Source: an uncultured Uliginosibacterium sp. (lineage in GTDB: Bacteria; Pseudomonadota; Gammaproteobacteria; Burkholderiales; Rhodocyclaceae). From it: DNA of 38,324 nucleotides. Under the pieces are notes generated by a model. The model did no database searches. It had not been told where the DNA came from and saw only the letters and a list, made by a program, of their open reading frames with translations. The stretch is taken from NCBI GenBank assembly GCA_945957295.1, contig CAMFLH010000012.1:1-38324 (forward strand), written 5' to 3'. Position numbers and translations under genes: made by a program. How positions within the stretch are numbered: the first letter of the stretch is position 1; each line of letters starts with the position of its first letter. This document shows positions 1 to 7,666 of this stretch, piece by piece.

Positions 1-13
1 GTATAAGAGACAG
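1..13. other. Residual Nextera transposon-end adapter
   Basis: The first 13 bases, GTATAAGAGACAG, are the 3' part of the 19-base Nextera/Tn5 mosaic end (known sequence AGATGTGTATAAGAGACAG). They are library adapter, not genome. Genomic sequence starts at base 14, inside a sensor kinase gene. Confidence 0.95.
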
Positions 14-717
14 GCTTCGCTCAGCGAATGCATCAGGCGATTGATCGCGGCAAGCAGCGGGCGGATCTCGCGCGGCGCGTCGTCGTCCGGAATCGGATCG
101 AGCTTGTCCGGCGAGCGCTTGGCGACCTGTTCGCTGACCGCGTCGAGCGGGCGCAGCGCGTAACGCACGCCGAAGAACAGGATTGCCAGTGCGGCGAGTG
201 TCTGCACGAGGTTGGCCAGAATCGTCGTGACCACGATCTGGCGCGCGGCGCGTTGGCGTTTGAGCAGCGTCTCGGCAACCACGACCGTTGCCGCCGTGCG
301 GCCGGTGCGATGCCACAGCGCAGCGACGCGGACTTTGTCAGCCCCGATGTGCAGCGTGCGGAAAGCCGGCACCGGGGATTCCACGCCGGCGACGAACGGC
401 AGCAGCTCCTTGTCGCCGGCGCGGATGCGGCCCTGCGGGTCGGTTACCAGCAGGTAGACCTTGTCCACGCTGTCGGCGCGCAACACGGCCTCCGCCTGCT
501 TCGGCAGGTCGACGTCGACATCGCCGTCTTCGTCGTCCAGCCGCGATGCAAGCGCGACGGCGGTGCTGGCGAGCGAGTGGTCGTAGGCCTCGTTGGCGAC
601 GCGTGAGGCCTGCCGGTAGTCGGCAACGGTGCCGACTACCATCAGGGCCAGCAGCGGCAGCGCCAGTACGGCCAGCAGGCGCCCGCGCAGCGCAAGCGGC
701 GCGCGGCGTTCATGCAT
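14..717 (-). CDS. Sensor histidine kinase, N-terminal part (3' end cut off by contig edge)
   Basis: This is the sensor partner of the response regulator at 710-1387. The frame is read on the minus strand from ATG at 717 and stays open for about 234 codons until the adapter. It begins MHERRAPLALRGRLLAVLAL. A first membrane segment lies at about residues 12-31, and a periplasmic loop of about 130 residues follows, resembling the 2CSK_N sensor domain of TctE/QseC-type kinases. A second membrane segment lies near residues 160-180, ending in FFGVRYALRPLD. A HAMP-like linker then runs up to the cut. The catalytic domains (His box, N and G boxes) lie off the contig. The start overlaps the regulator stop by 8 bases, so the two are translationally coupled. 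The next in-phase ATG (codon 25) would remove the first membrane segment, which supports the start at 717. The ligand cannot be told. Confidence 0.82.
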
Positions 718-1387
718 CGCTGGCCTCCGCTTCAAGCCGGTAGCCGATGCCGCGCACCGTGCGGATCAGAACGCCGCTGTCGGCCAGCTTGCCGCGCAGG
801 CGCGAGACATAGAGCTCCACCGCGTTGTCGGTGATCTCGCGATCCCAGCGGCTGAGGCTGTCGGCGAGTTTCTGCTTGGCGACCACGCGCGGTGCGGCGA
901 GCATCATCTGCTCCAGCACATTCCACTCACGCCCGGTCAGGTCCAGCGGGCGGCCGGCGCAGGCGGCGGTGCGCAGGCCGAGGTCCAGTTGCAGGGCGCC
1001 GAATGCCAGTTCGGAACTGGACGATGCGCGGCTGCGGCGGATCAGCGCGCGCGCGCGCGCCACCAGTTCCGGCAGCATGAAGGGCTTGCTCAGGTAGTCG
1101 TCGCCGCCGCCTTCCAGCCCTTCCACGCGGTCTTCGAGCCGGTCCCGCGCGGTCAGGATCAGCACCGGCAGCGCATGGCCGCGCCGCCGCATCTCGCGGA
1201 TCAGCGTCATGCCGTCCATGCCGGGCAGGCCCAGGTCGACGATCGCCAAGTCGTAGGCAACCGCCGCCAGCGCAGGGATCGCGTGTTCGGCCGACGTGAG
1301 GTGGTCGAGCTCAAACCCGTTGCGCTGCAAACCTTCGACGATGCCGGCTGCGACGATTTCGTCGTCCTCGATCAACAGAATGCGCAT
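710..1387 (-). CDS. OmpR/PhoB-family response regulator (QseB/TctD-like)
   Basis: This is a 225-residue two-component DNA-binding regulator. The receiver domain shows the acidic pair D8-D9, the phospho-acceptor D51 in the motif IVDLGLPGMDG, T79 and the conserved K101 (LSKPF). The C-terminal winged helix ends with the typical RLRGKL and IRTVRGIGYRLE segments. I chose ATG 1387 (MRILLIEDDE) because it is the canonical receiver start. A longer frame upstream adds 18 residues with no homology to the family. The gene is the first of a two-gene operon with the kinase at 14-717 and is divergent from hemA. A 10-bp palindrome lies 91 bases upstream. QseB, PmrA and TctD are possible relatives, but the target genes cannot be inferred here. 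Confidence 0.92.
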   Translation of the reverse strand: MRILLIEDDEIVAAGIVEGLQRNGFELDHLTSAEHAIPALAAVAYDLAIVDLGLPGMDGMTLIREMRRRGHALPVLILTARDRLEDRVEGLEGGGDDYLSKPFMLPELVARARALIRRSRASSSSELAFGALQLDLGLRTAACAGRPLDLTGREWNVLEQMMLAAPRVVAKQKLADSLSRWDREITDNAVELYVSRLRGKLADSGVLIRTVRGIGYRLEAEASDA

Positions 1388-1477
1388 GACTCCCCCGTGC
1401 CTCCGGCGATGATGGCTGCAGGGGCAGATAGTGCGGTGCACGCCGGATGCCGGCGATGCGGTGGCGGATGGTAAACT

Positions 1478-1487
1478 GTAACGTTAC
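1478..1487. promoter_or_regulatory. 10-bp palindrome in the regulator/hemA divergent region
   Basis: GTAACGTTAC is a perfect palindrome in the 223-base divergent region, preceded by GTAAACT to give two GTAA words 7 bases apart. It lies upstream of the response regulator start and could be an autoregulatory operator. This is a weak inference from position and symmetry only. Confidence 0.25.
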
Positions 1488-1513
1488 GTGATCCTGGTCC
1501 AAGGCCCCGGGCG

Positions 1514-1537
1514 TTTGCTTGAAATAGCTCAAGCAAA
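1514..1537. promoter_or_regulatory. FNR/Anr-type box upstream of hemA
   Basis: A perfect inverted repeat has 9-base arms (TTTGCTTGA / TCAAGCAAA) around a 6-base spacer. Its core at 1519-1532 is TTGA-N6-TCAA, which fits the FNR/Anr/Dnr family consensus TTGAT-N4-ATCAA at the outer four bases of each half-site; the inner T/A pair is not kept. The centre is about 85 bases upstream of the hemA ATG and about 62 bases upstream of a transcription start predicted from the extended -10 at 1573-1581, which is a class I activator position. hemA is an Anr target in Pseudomonas. The regulator's identity is inferred. Confidence 0.55.
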
Positions 1538-1572
1538 TCGGCTGGGCGAGCTTTTCCCCCGCCGGGCCCCAG

Positions 1573-1581
1573 TGATGTAAT
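1573..1581 (+). promoter_or_regulatory. Possible extended -10 element of the hemA promoter
   Basis: TGATGTAAT fits the extended -10 pattern TGn followed by a five-of-six match to TATAAT. No good -35 is present, as expected for an activator-dependent promoter. Transcription would start near 1588, shortly before the hemA ATG at 1611, and the FNR-like box would then be centred near -62. Confidence 0.35.
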
Positions 1582-1610
1582 TGACACGGTTTCAGACCCA
1601 GCCCGATTCG

Positions 1611-2861
1611 ATGCAACTGTTTGCGCTAGGCCTCAATCACCATTCCGCGCCGGTCACCCTGCGTGAACAGGTCGCCTTCCAGCCCGACGGGCTGTCGGAG
1701 GCGCTGTCACGCCTGGTGCGCGAGCGCCCGGTGCGCGAGGCCGCGATCCTGTCGACCTGCAACCGCACCGAGTTGTATTGCGCCACCGAGACGCCCGAGG
1801 TGGTCGCTGACTGGCTGGCGGATTTCCACCGCGTTGCGCTGTCGCAGATTTCGCCGCATCTCTTCACGCTGCAGCACGACGCTGCCGTGCGACACATGTT
1901 CCGCGTTGCATCCGGCCTCGATTCGATGGTGCTGGGCGAGCCGCAGATCCTCGGCCAGATGAAGCAGGCCGCGCGCCTCGCGGAAGAGGCCGGCACCCTC
2001 GGCACGCTGCTGCACAAGCTGTTCCAGCGCACGTTCTCGGTCGCAAAGGAAGTCCGTTCGACCACTGCGATCGGCGCCAACATCGTGTCGATGGCCGCAG
2101 CGGCGGTGCGCTTGTCCGAGCGCATCTTCTCGACGATCGAAGAGCAGCGCGTGCTGTTCGTTGGCGCCGGCGAAATGGTTGAGCTGTGCGCGGCGCACTT
2201 CGCCGGTTGCCGGCCGCGCCAGCTGACGATCGCCAACCGCACGCCGGCCCGCGCCGAGGCGCTGGCTGCACGCTTCGGCGGCGATTCACTGACGCTCGAT
2301 GCCTTGCCGGATGTGCTCGGCCGTTACGACGTGGTCGTGAGTTGCACCGCCAGCCCCTTGCCTATCATCGGCCTGGGCATGGTCGAACGTGCGCTCAAGC
2401 AGCGTCGCCACCGCCCGATGGTGATGGTTGATCTGGCGGTGCCGCGCGATATCGAAGCCGAAATCGCGAAGCTCGACGATGTGTTCCTCTACACCGTCGA
2501 CGACCTGGCTCAGGTCGTCGAGGCGGGCGTCGAATCGCGTCAGCAGGCGGTGGTGCAGGCCGAAGCGATCATCACCGACCAGGTTTCCCACTTCCTTCAT
2601 TGGGTCGAGGCACGCGATGCCGTGCCGGCGATCCGTGCGCTGCGCAGCCGCGCCGACGCGGTGCGGCAAGCCGAGCTGGAGCGCGCTGTGGCGCGGCTCG
2701 CGCGCGGCGAAGATCCGCATGCTGTGCTTGAAGCGCTGTCGCAAGGTATCACCAACAAGCTGATGCACGGGCCGACGCAGTTCCTCAATCGCGCGGAAGG
2801 CGAGCAGGTCGGCGATGCGGCCGAACTCGTGCGCCGCCTGTTCAATCTCGATCGTTCCTAG
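1611..2861 (+). CDS. hemA: Glutamyl-tRNA reductase
   Basis: HemA reduces glutamyl-tRNA(Glu) to glutamate-1-semialdehyde with NADPH, the first committed step of C5-pathway tetrapyrrole synthesis in the cytoplasm. The 416-residue protein starts [15 protein letters not shown], typical of the family. It has the catalytic cysteine C50 in [11 protein letters not shown], followed by the segment [16 protein letters not shown]. The NADPH-binding motif [14 protein letters not shown] and the C-terminal dimerisation helices are also present. I chose ATG 1611 because the family begins there. An in-frame upstream alternative at 1581 overlaps the proposed -10 element. The gene heads hemA-prfA-prmC-grxD, an order common in betaproteobacteria. 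The FNR-like box upstream suggests control by oxygen or nitrogen oxides. Confidence 0.97.
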   Translation: MQLFALGLNHHSAPVTLREQVAFQPDGLSEALSRLVRERPVREAAILSTCNRTELYCATETPEVVADWLADFHRVALSQISPHLFTLQHDAAVRHMFRVASGLDSMVLGEPQILGQMKQAARLAEEAGTLGTLLHKLFQRTFSVAKEVRSTTAIGANIVSMAAAAVRLSERIFSTIEEQRVLFVGAGEMVELCAAHFAGCRPRQLTIANRTPARAEALAARFGGDSLTLDALPDVLGRYDVVVSCTASPLPIIGLGMVERALKQRRHRPMVMVDLAVPRDIEAEIAKLDDVFLYTVDDLAQVVEAGVESRQQAVVQAEAIITDQVSHFLHWVEARDAVPAIRALRSRADAVRQAELERAVARLARGEDPHAVLEALSQGITNKLMHGPTQFLNRAEGEQVGDAAELVRRLFNLDRS

Positions 2862-2900
2862 CGCTGTGCGCGGCGCGCGCCGCCGCCCTGCCGAGACACC

Positions 2901-3983
2901 ATGAAACCCAGTATCCGGGAAAAACTCGAACAGCTCGTGCACCGTCTGGAAGAACTCGACCAGATGCTGGGCAGCGAGGACATCACCAGCGACCTCGATC
3001 GCTATCGTCGCCTGAACCGCGAGCACGCCGAGCTTTCGCCGGTGGTGGCGCTTTGGCGCGACTACCTGCGCGCCGAAGGCGATCTGCGTGCGGCGCAGGA
3101 CTTGCTGGGCGACCCCGACATGAAGGCCTTCGCGCAGGAGGAGATCGATGCGGCGCGTGGCGCCATCGCTCGTCTCGATGCTGATCTGCAACTCGCGCTG
3201 CTGCCGAAGGACCCGAACGACGCGCGCAACCTGTTCCTCGAAGTGCGTGCCGGCACCGGGGGTGAGGAGGCGGCGCTGTTTGCCGGCGTGCTGCTGCGGA
3301 TGTACACCCGCTACGCCGAGCGCCAGGGTTGGCGTGTCGAACTGGTGTCGGCCAACGAATCGGACCTCGGCGGTTACAAGGAGGCGATCGCGCGCATCGT
3401 CGGTGACGGGGCCTACTCGAAGCTGAAGTTCGAATCGGGCGGCCACCGTGTGCAGCGCGTGCCCGTTACCGAAACGCAGGGCCGTATCCATACTTCTGCG
3501 TGCACCGTCGCGATCCTGCCGGAAGTCGATGAAGTGGCGGATGTCGAGATCAACCCGGCCGATCTGCGCATCGACACCTTCCGTGCTTCGGGCGCGGGCG
3601 GTCAGCACATCAACAAGACGGACTCGGCGGTACGCATCACCCATCTGCCGACTGGCATCGTCGTCGAATGTCAGGACGACCGCTCGCAGCACCGCAACAA
3701 GGCGCAGGCGATGTCGGTGCTGGCCGCGCGGATCAAGGATGCGCAGGTGCGTGAGCAGGCCAGCAAGCAGGCTGCGCACCGCAAGAGTCTGATCGGCAGC
3801 GGCGACCGCTCCGAACGCATCCGCACCTACAACTACCCGCAGGGCCGCGTGACCGACCACCGCATCAACCTGACGCTGCACAAGCTGGACATGGTGGTGG
3901 AAGGCGAGTTGGACGAACTGGTCGACGCCTTAACGCGCGAACATCAGGCCGAACAGCTCGCGGCACTGACCGAGGTCGTGTAA
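2901..3983 (+). CDS. prfA: Peptide chain release factor 1
   Basis: RF1 recognises UAA and UAG stop codons on the ribosome and triggers peptide release. The 360-residue product has the normal length. The codon-reading PxT tripeptide is P188-V189-T190 ([10 protein letters not shown]), which marks RF1 rather than RF2, whose equivalent is SPF. The peptidyl-hydrolysis motif GGQ is at residues 233-235 in [16 protein letters not shown]. It follows hemA by 39 bases and precedes prmC, whose product methylates the GGQ glutamine, so enzyme and substrate genes are adjacent. Confidence 0.98.
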   Translation: MKPSIREKLEQLVHRLEELDQMLGSEDITSDLDRYRRLNREHAELSPVVALWRDYLRAEGDLRAAQDLLGDPDMKAFAQEEIDAARGAIARLDADLQLALLPKDPNDARNLFLEVRAGTGGEEAALFAGVLLRMYTRYAERQGWRVELVSANESDLGGYKEAIARIVGDGAYSKLKFESGGHRVQRVPVTETQGRIHTSACTVAILPEVDEVADVEINPADLRIDTFRASGAGGQHINKTDSAVRITHLPTGIVVECQDDRSQHRNKAQAMSVLAARIKDAQVREQASKQAAHRKSLIGSGDRSERIRTYNYPQGRVTDHRINLTLHKLDMVVEGELDELVDALTREHQAEQLAALTEVV

Positions 3984-4056
3984 GCATGCCGGCCTGTCTG
4001 CCGCGAGCGCGCAAAAGTCTCCCGGCCGAGCTGTGCTCGCAACGGCGTCACAGTCG

Positions 4057-4884
4057 ATGAGTCTGCCAGCTACCCTCGGCGAAGCGTTGGCGCTGGCCCG
4101 CGGGCGGGTGCCGGTATCCGAAGCGCGTTTGCTGCTGCGCGAGGCGAGCGGCGAGCGTGCCGCCACGATTGTCGGCTTCCCGGAGCGCCAACTGGGCGAA
4201 GCCGCGGCGCTGCGTTTCGTGGACTGGCTCACGCGGCGTGAAGCCGGCGAGCCGGTCGCCTACCTGCTCGGCGAGCGCGAGTTTTACGGCCGCGTTTTCA
4301 GTGTTTCGCCTGCCGTGCTGATTCCACGCCCGGATACTGAGCTGCTTGTCGAACAGGCGCTGCTGCATTTGCCGGAAGGCTCGCCGCGCGTGCTGGACCT
4401 CGGTACCGGCAGTGGCGCCATCGCCATCACGATCGCACTGGAAGCGCCGCACGCCGATGTCAGCGCGGTTGATATCTCGGCTGCCGCGCTGGATGTCGCG
4501 CGCAGCAATGCGGCACGGCTGGGCACATCGGTGCGCTGGCTGGAAGGCGCGTGGTGCGCGCCGGTTCAGGGCGAAGTCTTCGACCTGATCGCCTCAAACC
4601 CGCCTTATGTCGCAGAGGAAGATTCACACCTCGCGCAAGGCGACGTGCGTTTCGAACCGCCTGGCGCCTTGGCCTCCGGGCCGGACGGGCTGAACGACAT
4701 CCGCACCATCGCCGCCGAGGCGAGGGGCTGCCTCAAGCCCGGCGGCTGGCTGCTGTTCGAGCATGGCTATGACCAGGGCGATGCGGTGCGCACGCTGCTG
4801 GCCGCGGCCGGCTTCATCGACTGCGCGACGCTGAAGGATCTGGGCGGCAACGACCGCGTGAGTTTCGGTCGTTGGCCGGTGTAA
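4057..4884 (+). CDS. prmC: Release factor glutamine methyltransferase
   Basis: PrmC transfers a methyl group from SAM to the glutamine of the GGQ motif of RF1 and RF2. The protein is 275 residues from ATG 4057 (MSLPATLGEAL). A GTG at 4033 would add eight non-conserved residues. The N-terminal helical domain is followed by the SAM-binding motif DLGTGSG at residues 114-120 and the hallmark NPPY at residues 181-184, which holds the substrate glutamine. The gene lies 73 bases after prfA. The downstream grxD has its own promoter. Confidence 0.95.
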   Translation: MSLPATLGEALALARGRVPVSEARLLLREASGERAATIVGFPERQLGEAAALRFVDWLTRREAGEPVAYLLGEREFYGRVFSVSPAVLIPRPDTELLVEQALLHLPEGSPRVLDLGTGSGAIAITIALEAPHADVSAVDISAAALDVARSNAARLGTSVRWLEGAWCAPVQGEVFDLIASNPPYVAEEDSHLAQGDVRFEPPGALASGPDGLNDIRTIAAEARGCLKPGGWLLFEHGYDQGDAVRTLLAAAGFIDCATLKDLGGNDRVSFGRWPV

Positions 4885-4894
4885 CCGGCTCGAT

Positions 4895-4923
4895 TTGACC
4901 CGCAGCGCGGTTTTTTCTAGACT
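4895..4923 (+). promoter_or_regulatory. Sigma-70 type promoter of grxD
   Basis: TTGACC (4895-4900) and TAGACT (4918-4923) are separated by 17 bases, a good housekeeping promoter. Transcription should start near 4930, inside the IscR-like palindrome. A Shine-Dalgarno AAGGAA sits just ahead of the grxD ATG at 4975. Confidence 0.7.
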
Positions 4924-4925
4924 AC

Positions 4926-4950
4926 ATACCTGATTGAATCAGTCAGGTAT
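4926..4950. promoter_or_regulatory. IscR type 1 binding site on the grxD promoter
   Basis: The 25-base near-palindrome runs ATACCTGATT to AGTCAGGTAT around a GAATC centre. Compared with the known IscR type 1 consensus (ATA-SYY-GACT-R-WWW-Y-AGTC-RRS-TAT), it differs at one base (GATT for GACT). It covers the predicted start point just downstream of the -10, the usual place for repression by [2Fe-2S]-IscR. This links grxD to Fe-S cluster status. The match is seen directly; the regulator is inferred. Confidence 0.7.
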
Positions 4951-4974
4951 TCTGACTCAGCCCAAGGAATTTAC

Positions 4975-5301
4975 ATGAGCGCGCAAGACATCATTCACCA
5001 GACGGTCACCGAGAACCCGGTGGTGCTCTTCATGAAGGGCACGCCGCAGTTTCCGCAGTGCGGTTTCTCCGCGACCGCGGCGCAGATCCTCAAGCTGCTC
5101 GGCGTTACGCAGTACGCGTCGGTCAATGTGCTGACCGACGACGACATCCGCCAGGGCATCAAGGAATACGCCAACTGGCCGACGATTCCGCAGCTCTACA
5201 TCAAGGGCGAATTCGTCGGCGGCTGCGACATCATGAAAGAGATGTACCAGTCCGGCGAGCTGCAGCAGATGCTGCAGGAAGCCGGCATCGTCAGCGCCTG
5301 A
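4975..5301 (+). CDS. grxD: Monothiol glutaredoxin (Grx4 type)
   Basis: This is a 108-residue CGFS-class glutaredoxin, which binds and transfers [2Fe-2S] clusters with glutathione, often together with BolA proteins. The active site C29-G-F-S32 lies in PQFPQCGFSATA. The glutathione-binding segment WPTIPQLYIKGEFVGGCDI and the C-terminal GELQQML are typical. It closes the hemA-prfA-prmC-grxD block but has its own promoter, an IscR-like operator and a strong downstream terminator, so it can be expressed alone. Confidence 0.97.
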   Translation: MSAQDIIHQTVTENPVVLFMKGTPQFPQCGFSATAAQILKLLGVTQYASVNVLTDDDIRQGIKEYANWPTIPQLYIKGEFVGGCDIMKEMYQSGELQQMLQEAGIVSA

Positions 5302-5317
5302 TCGCAGCGATGAATAA

Positions 5318-5345
5318 AAAACGGCGGCCTTAGGGTCGCCGTTTT
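5318..5345. terminator. Bidirectional Rho-independent terminator
   Basis: AAAACGGCG (5318-5326) pairs with CGCCGTTTT (5337-5345), with the hairpin flanked by an A-tract on one side and TTTT on the other. It can end grxD on the plus strand and the convergent operon that stops at 5355 on the minus strand. Confidence 0.85.
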
Positions 5346-5354
5346 GTTTGGTGC

Positions 5355-6479
5355 CTAGAGTTGTCGCTCGGGTTTGATCGCGTCGGGCGCCGGGGTCTCG
5401 TCGTCGTCGGTATGGCCGCTCCAGTTGCGCCACGCCTTTCGCGCCAGATGGGCGGTCAGAAGATGCGGCGGCATCCGCAGCCAGTGACCACGCAGGTACA
5501 GCAGCTGGCGTGCGAGCGGCGTCCAGGCGTCCCCCGCCGTCGGGTCGTTGGGCCGCAGGCCGCGCAGGTAGAGCTGTTCGAGCAGGCGCTCGCGCGCATC
5601 GCTCGGCCATGCGCCGCCGAAGGTCAACGTTTCGGCCGGAATCGGCGTCGCGAGCATCACCGAGCACATGCGTAGCGCGTAGCGCAACGGGCGCTGCAGC
5701 TTGAGTGCGACCGCCCGGTATTCGAGCATCCGCCAGAAGTCCGCTTCGCACGCGAAATGCCGCAGCAGGCCATCCAGGTCGACCAGATCGCGCAGGCCGT
5801 TATCCAGTTCGCCCTCGTGGAAAAGGTGGCAGGCGCTGTGCAGCACCATGTCCGCCGGTGCCAGCACCCATACGCCGGGAGTCGCGGCTGCTGGAATCGC
5901 CTGGTCGAGCAACAGTGTCGGATCGGGTGGGTGGCGTGCTGTCAGCGGCAGGATGTTGTGGTGCACATCCAGCGAGCTACCGCGATTGATGTGACGCAGC
6001 GGCGGCAGCTCGTGCATCCATTGCCGGTAGTAGCGCTGGTCGTAGGCGTTCAGGTGCGAGCTGATCCAGCCGTGGCGCAGCAGCGTCGATTCGGTGTTGG
6101 GCAGCGCGTCTTTCGGTACCAGCAGGTCGATGTCGCCAAACACTCTGCCGCGCGACGCCGGCAGATCCGCCGCGAGATAGGCTGCACCCTTCAGTAGCAC
6201 GAGGCGGATGCCGCATTCGTCCAGCGCGCGCCGCACGCGTTCGATCTCGGCCAGCGAGGCAATGCGCTGCCGCGCGCCGACCGCGCGAGCGGCAACCAGG
6301 TGCTGGCGCGGGCCGGGCGGCACGGCGTCGAGCAGTCCGCGCCCTTCGAGGTCGGCGGCAATGCGGGCGCTCAGGTTCGCGTTGCGCGCCTGGCGGATTA
6401 CGTCATCCCACTCGCGCAGCGTGAGCCGCGCGGCACACTCCGGCGCGCGCAGCAGCGGCAGCAACGCGTCACGGATCAT
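5355..6479 (-). CDS. Nucleotidyltransferase family protein (HPr-rel-A-like cluster)
   Basis: This is a 374-residue member of the uncharacterised nucleotidyltransferase group (PF14907-like). The polymerase-beta-type active site is G115-D-I-D-L-L120, with metal-binding D116 and D118. It is preceded by LLKGAAYLAAD, where the GIRLVLLKG pattern is typical of this family. I chose ATG 6479 because it overlaps the stop of the upstream kinase as ATGA. It is the last gene of the four-gene minus-strand operon. The substrate is unknown. In lasso-peptide clusters, similar kinase plus nucleotidyltransferase pairs phosphorylate and then further modify a peptide, so transfer of a nucleotidyl or sugar-phosphate group to the small protein encoded at 7667-8293 is a hypothesis only. 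Confidence 0.85.
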   Translation of the reverse strand: MIRDALLPLLRAPECAARLTLREWDDVIRQARNANLSARIAADLEGRGLLDAVPPGPRQHLVAARAVGARQRIASLAEIERVRRALDECGIRLVLLKGAAYLAADLPASRGRVFGDIDLLVPKDALPNTESTLLRHGWISSHLNAYDQRYYRQWMHELPPLRHINRGSSLDVHHNILPLTARHPPDPTLLLDQAIPAAATPGVWVLAPADMVLHSACHLFHEGELDNGLRDLVDLDGLLRHFACEADFWRMLEYRAVALKLQRPLRYALRMCSVMLATPIPAETLTFGGAWPSDARERLLEQLYLRGLRPNDPTAGDAWTPLARQLLYLRGHWLRMPPHLLTAHLARKAWRNWSGHTDDDETPAPDAIKPERQL

Positions 6480-7402
6480 TGGCGCGCCTCGTCCGCAAGG
6501 CGATCGAAGGCCGCGATCGCGTCGTCGAGCCGGCTGTAGCGCATTGAGAGGCAATCACTTCGGTCCACGGTGTCGATCAGGGTGCGGAAACCGGTCTCGC
6601 CGAGCATGCTGTAGTTGAACGCGTTCTCGGCGAGCTGGATGAAGCCCTCCGCACGTGGCAGCGGTTTCATGTCGAGCGCGGCGCCTGCCTCCCATCGCGG
6701 GAAGATGATCCAGCGCGGCGTCGCTCGCTCATGCATCCGGGCGACGCTGTCGCGCGGCGGTTGCAAGTGCGCGACACGGCCCTTGTGCGTATCGGGGCAC
6801 TCTGGGCCGAAGCTCGCCGACGCTTCGAACTGCTGGATGATGTCGATCGAGCTGTTCTTAAGATTGACCGGCCGGGCCAGCGCGACGACACGCCCGTCGG
6901 CCGGGTCGAGCAAGGTCAGTTCGTCGGAGCACAGCCGCCAGCCGCGCTGGATCAACGCTGCGGTCAGCGTACTTTTTCCGGACCCCGGCGGTGCCGGAAG
7001 GATGGCCGCCAGCCCATTGCGCTCGACAACCGCGGCATGGATGACCAGAAACTGGTGACAGTAGGTTGCAATGCACCAGTTGATACCCCATTCCAGCATC
7101 GCAAAACTTTGCGCATGCGGCAGGGGTTTGAATGGTGTGCGGCCGTCGAGGTGAAACTGAACTTGTGGCCGCACCCAGGCACGGAGCCCGGCGACGCGGC
7201 CGACCTGAACATGGAAGTCCGCGAAGTCGCTCTGTGCTAGCGTGTGATCGGCGTACAGGGTCTGCAGCGCTTGGCGCACGACCGGCTCGCGGCTGCGGAT
7301 GTGCAGCGTAAGCGGTCCGCTGGTGAGCCAGAGACCGTCGCAGGTCAAGCGCGCAGACAGATCTGCTTCGTTCAGGTCTGTAACGCGGAGCGTAGCGGTC
7401 AA
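6476..7402 (-). CDS. HPr-kinase-related kinase (HprK-related kinase A type)
   Basis: The 308-residue protein resembles the C-terminal catalytic half of HPr kinase/phosphorylase. The Walker A loop is at residues 137-145 (APPGSGKST), preceded by FLVIHAAVVE with the conserved histidine H122. It is followed by LCSDELTLLD, at the place of the metal-binding acidic motif. No HPr or PTS gene is nearby, so HPr is an unlikely substrate. The start is TTG at 7402, overlapping the stop of the PqqD-like gene by four bases; no ATG exists until residue 102. Related kinases phosphorylate serine in lasso peptides. I recall family models named 'HPr-rel-A system' for this gene set; the name is from memory and not checked. 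Confidence 0.85.
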   Translation of the reverse strand: MTATLRVTDLNEADLSARLTCDGLWLTSGPLTLHIRSREPVVRQALQTLYADHTLAQSDFADFHVQVGRVAGLRAWVRPQVQFHLDGRTPFKPLPHAQSFAMLEWGINWCIATYCHQFLVIHAAVVERNGLAAILPAPPGSGKSTLTAALIQRGWRLCSDELTLLDPADGRVVALARPVNLKNSSIDIIQQFEASASFGPECPDTHKGRVAHLQPPRDSVARMHERATPRWIIFPRWEAGAALDMKPLPRAEGFIQLAENAFNYSMLGETGFRTLIDTVDRSDCLSMRYSRLDDAIAAFDRLADEARQ

Positions 7403-7653
7403 ATCAGTTCGATGCGGCGGAGTTGGTCGAGCGCCTGACTCACGTTATCAGCGAGCTCTGGCGAGCAGGGCAACGACAGCAGGGAAGCAATCGCGTCGGC
7501 GGCCTGGGTCGCATCGTAGCGCGCGCTCGCAGGCAAGGCGAGCACTTCAGCGGCGAGCGGCGAAAGTGCATGCGTCGCGCCGGTCTGGCGATCATAGAAA
7601 ACGGAGCCGTCGGGCCAGTGGTGGCTGACCCAACGCGGACTGGCGTCCAGCAT
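7399..7653 (-). CDS. PqqD-like small protein (HPr-rel-A-like cluster)
   Basis: The 84-residue product fits the PqqD/RRE fold. It has a short beta hairpin containing the segment GSVFYDRQTGATHALSPLAA, then a helical C-terminal half ending in LDQLRRIELI. Such proteins bind the leader of a peptide substrate and present it to modifying enzymes. The pattern of a variable strand, a turn, then LSPLAAEVL matches the 'hxLN..a..iw.l' region of PqqD domains. The start is ATG 7653, 13 bases after the stop of the putative substrate gene. The gene overlaps the kinase start by four bases. The role as substrate chaperone is inferred from fold and context. Confidence 0.75.
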   Translation of the reverse strand: MLDASPRWVSHHWPDGSVFYDRQTGATHALSPLAAEVLALPASARYDATQAADAIASLLSLPCSPELADNVSQALDQLRRIELI

Positions 7654-7666
7654 GTCGCGCCTGCGC

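Noticed and set aside
1-717. Plus-strand frames at the left end, such as 28-606
   Set aside because: The minus-strand frame gives a coherent membrane sensor kinase coupled to the response regulator; the plus frames are Arg/His-rich shadows.
6476-7402. Call as true HPr kinase/phosphorylase
   Set aside because: No HPr or PTS genes are adjacent, and the neighbours (PqqD-like and nucleotidyltransferase) point to a different substrate.
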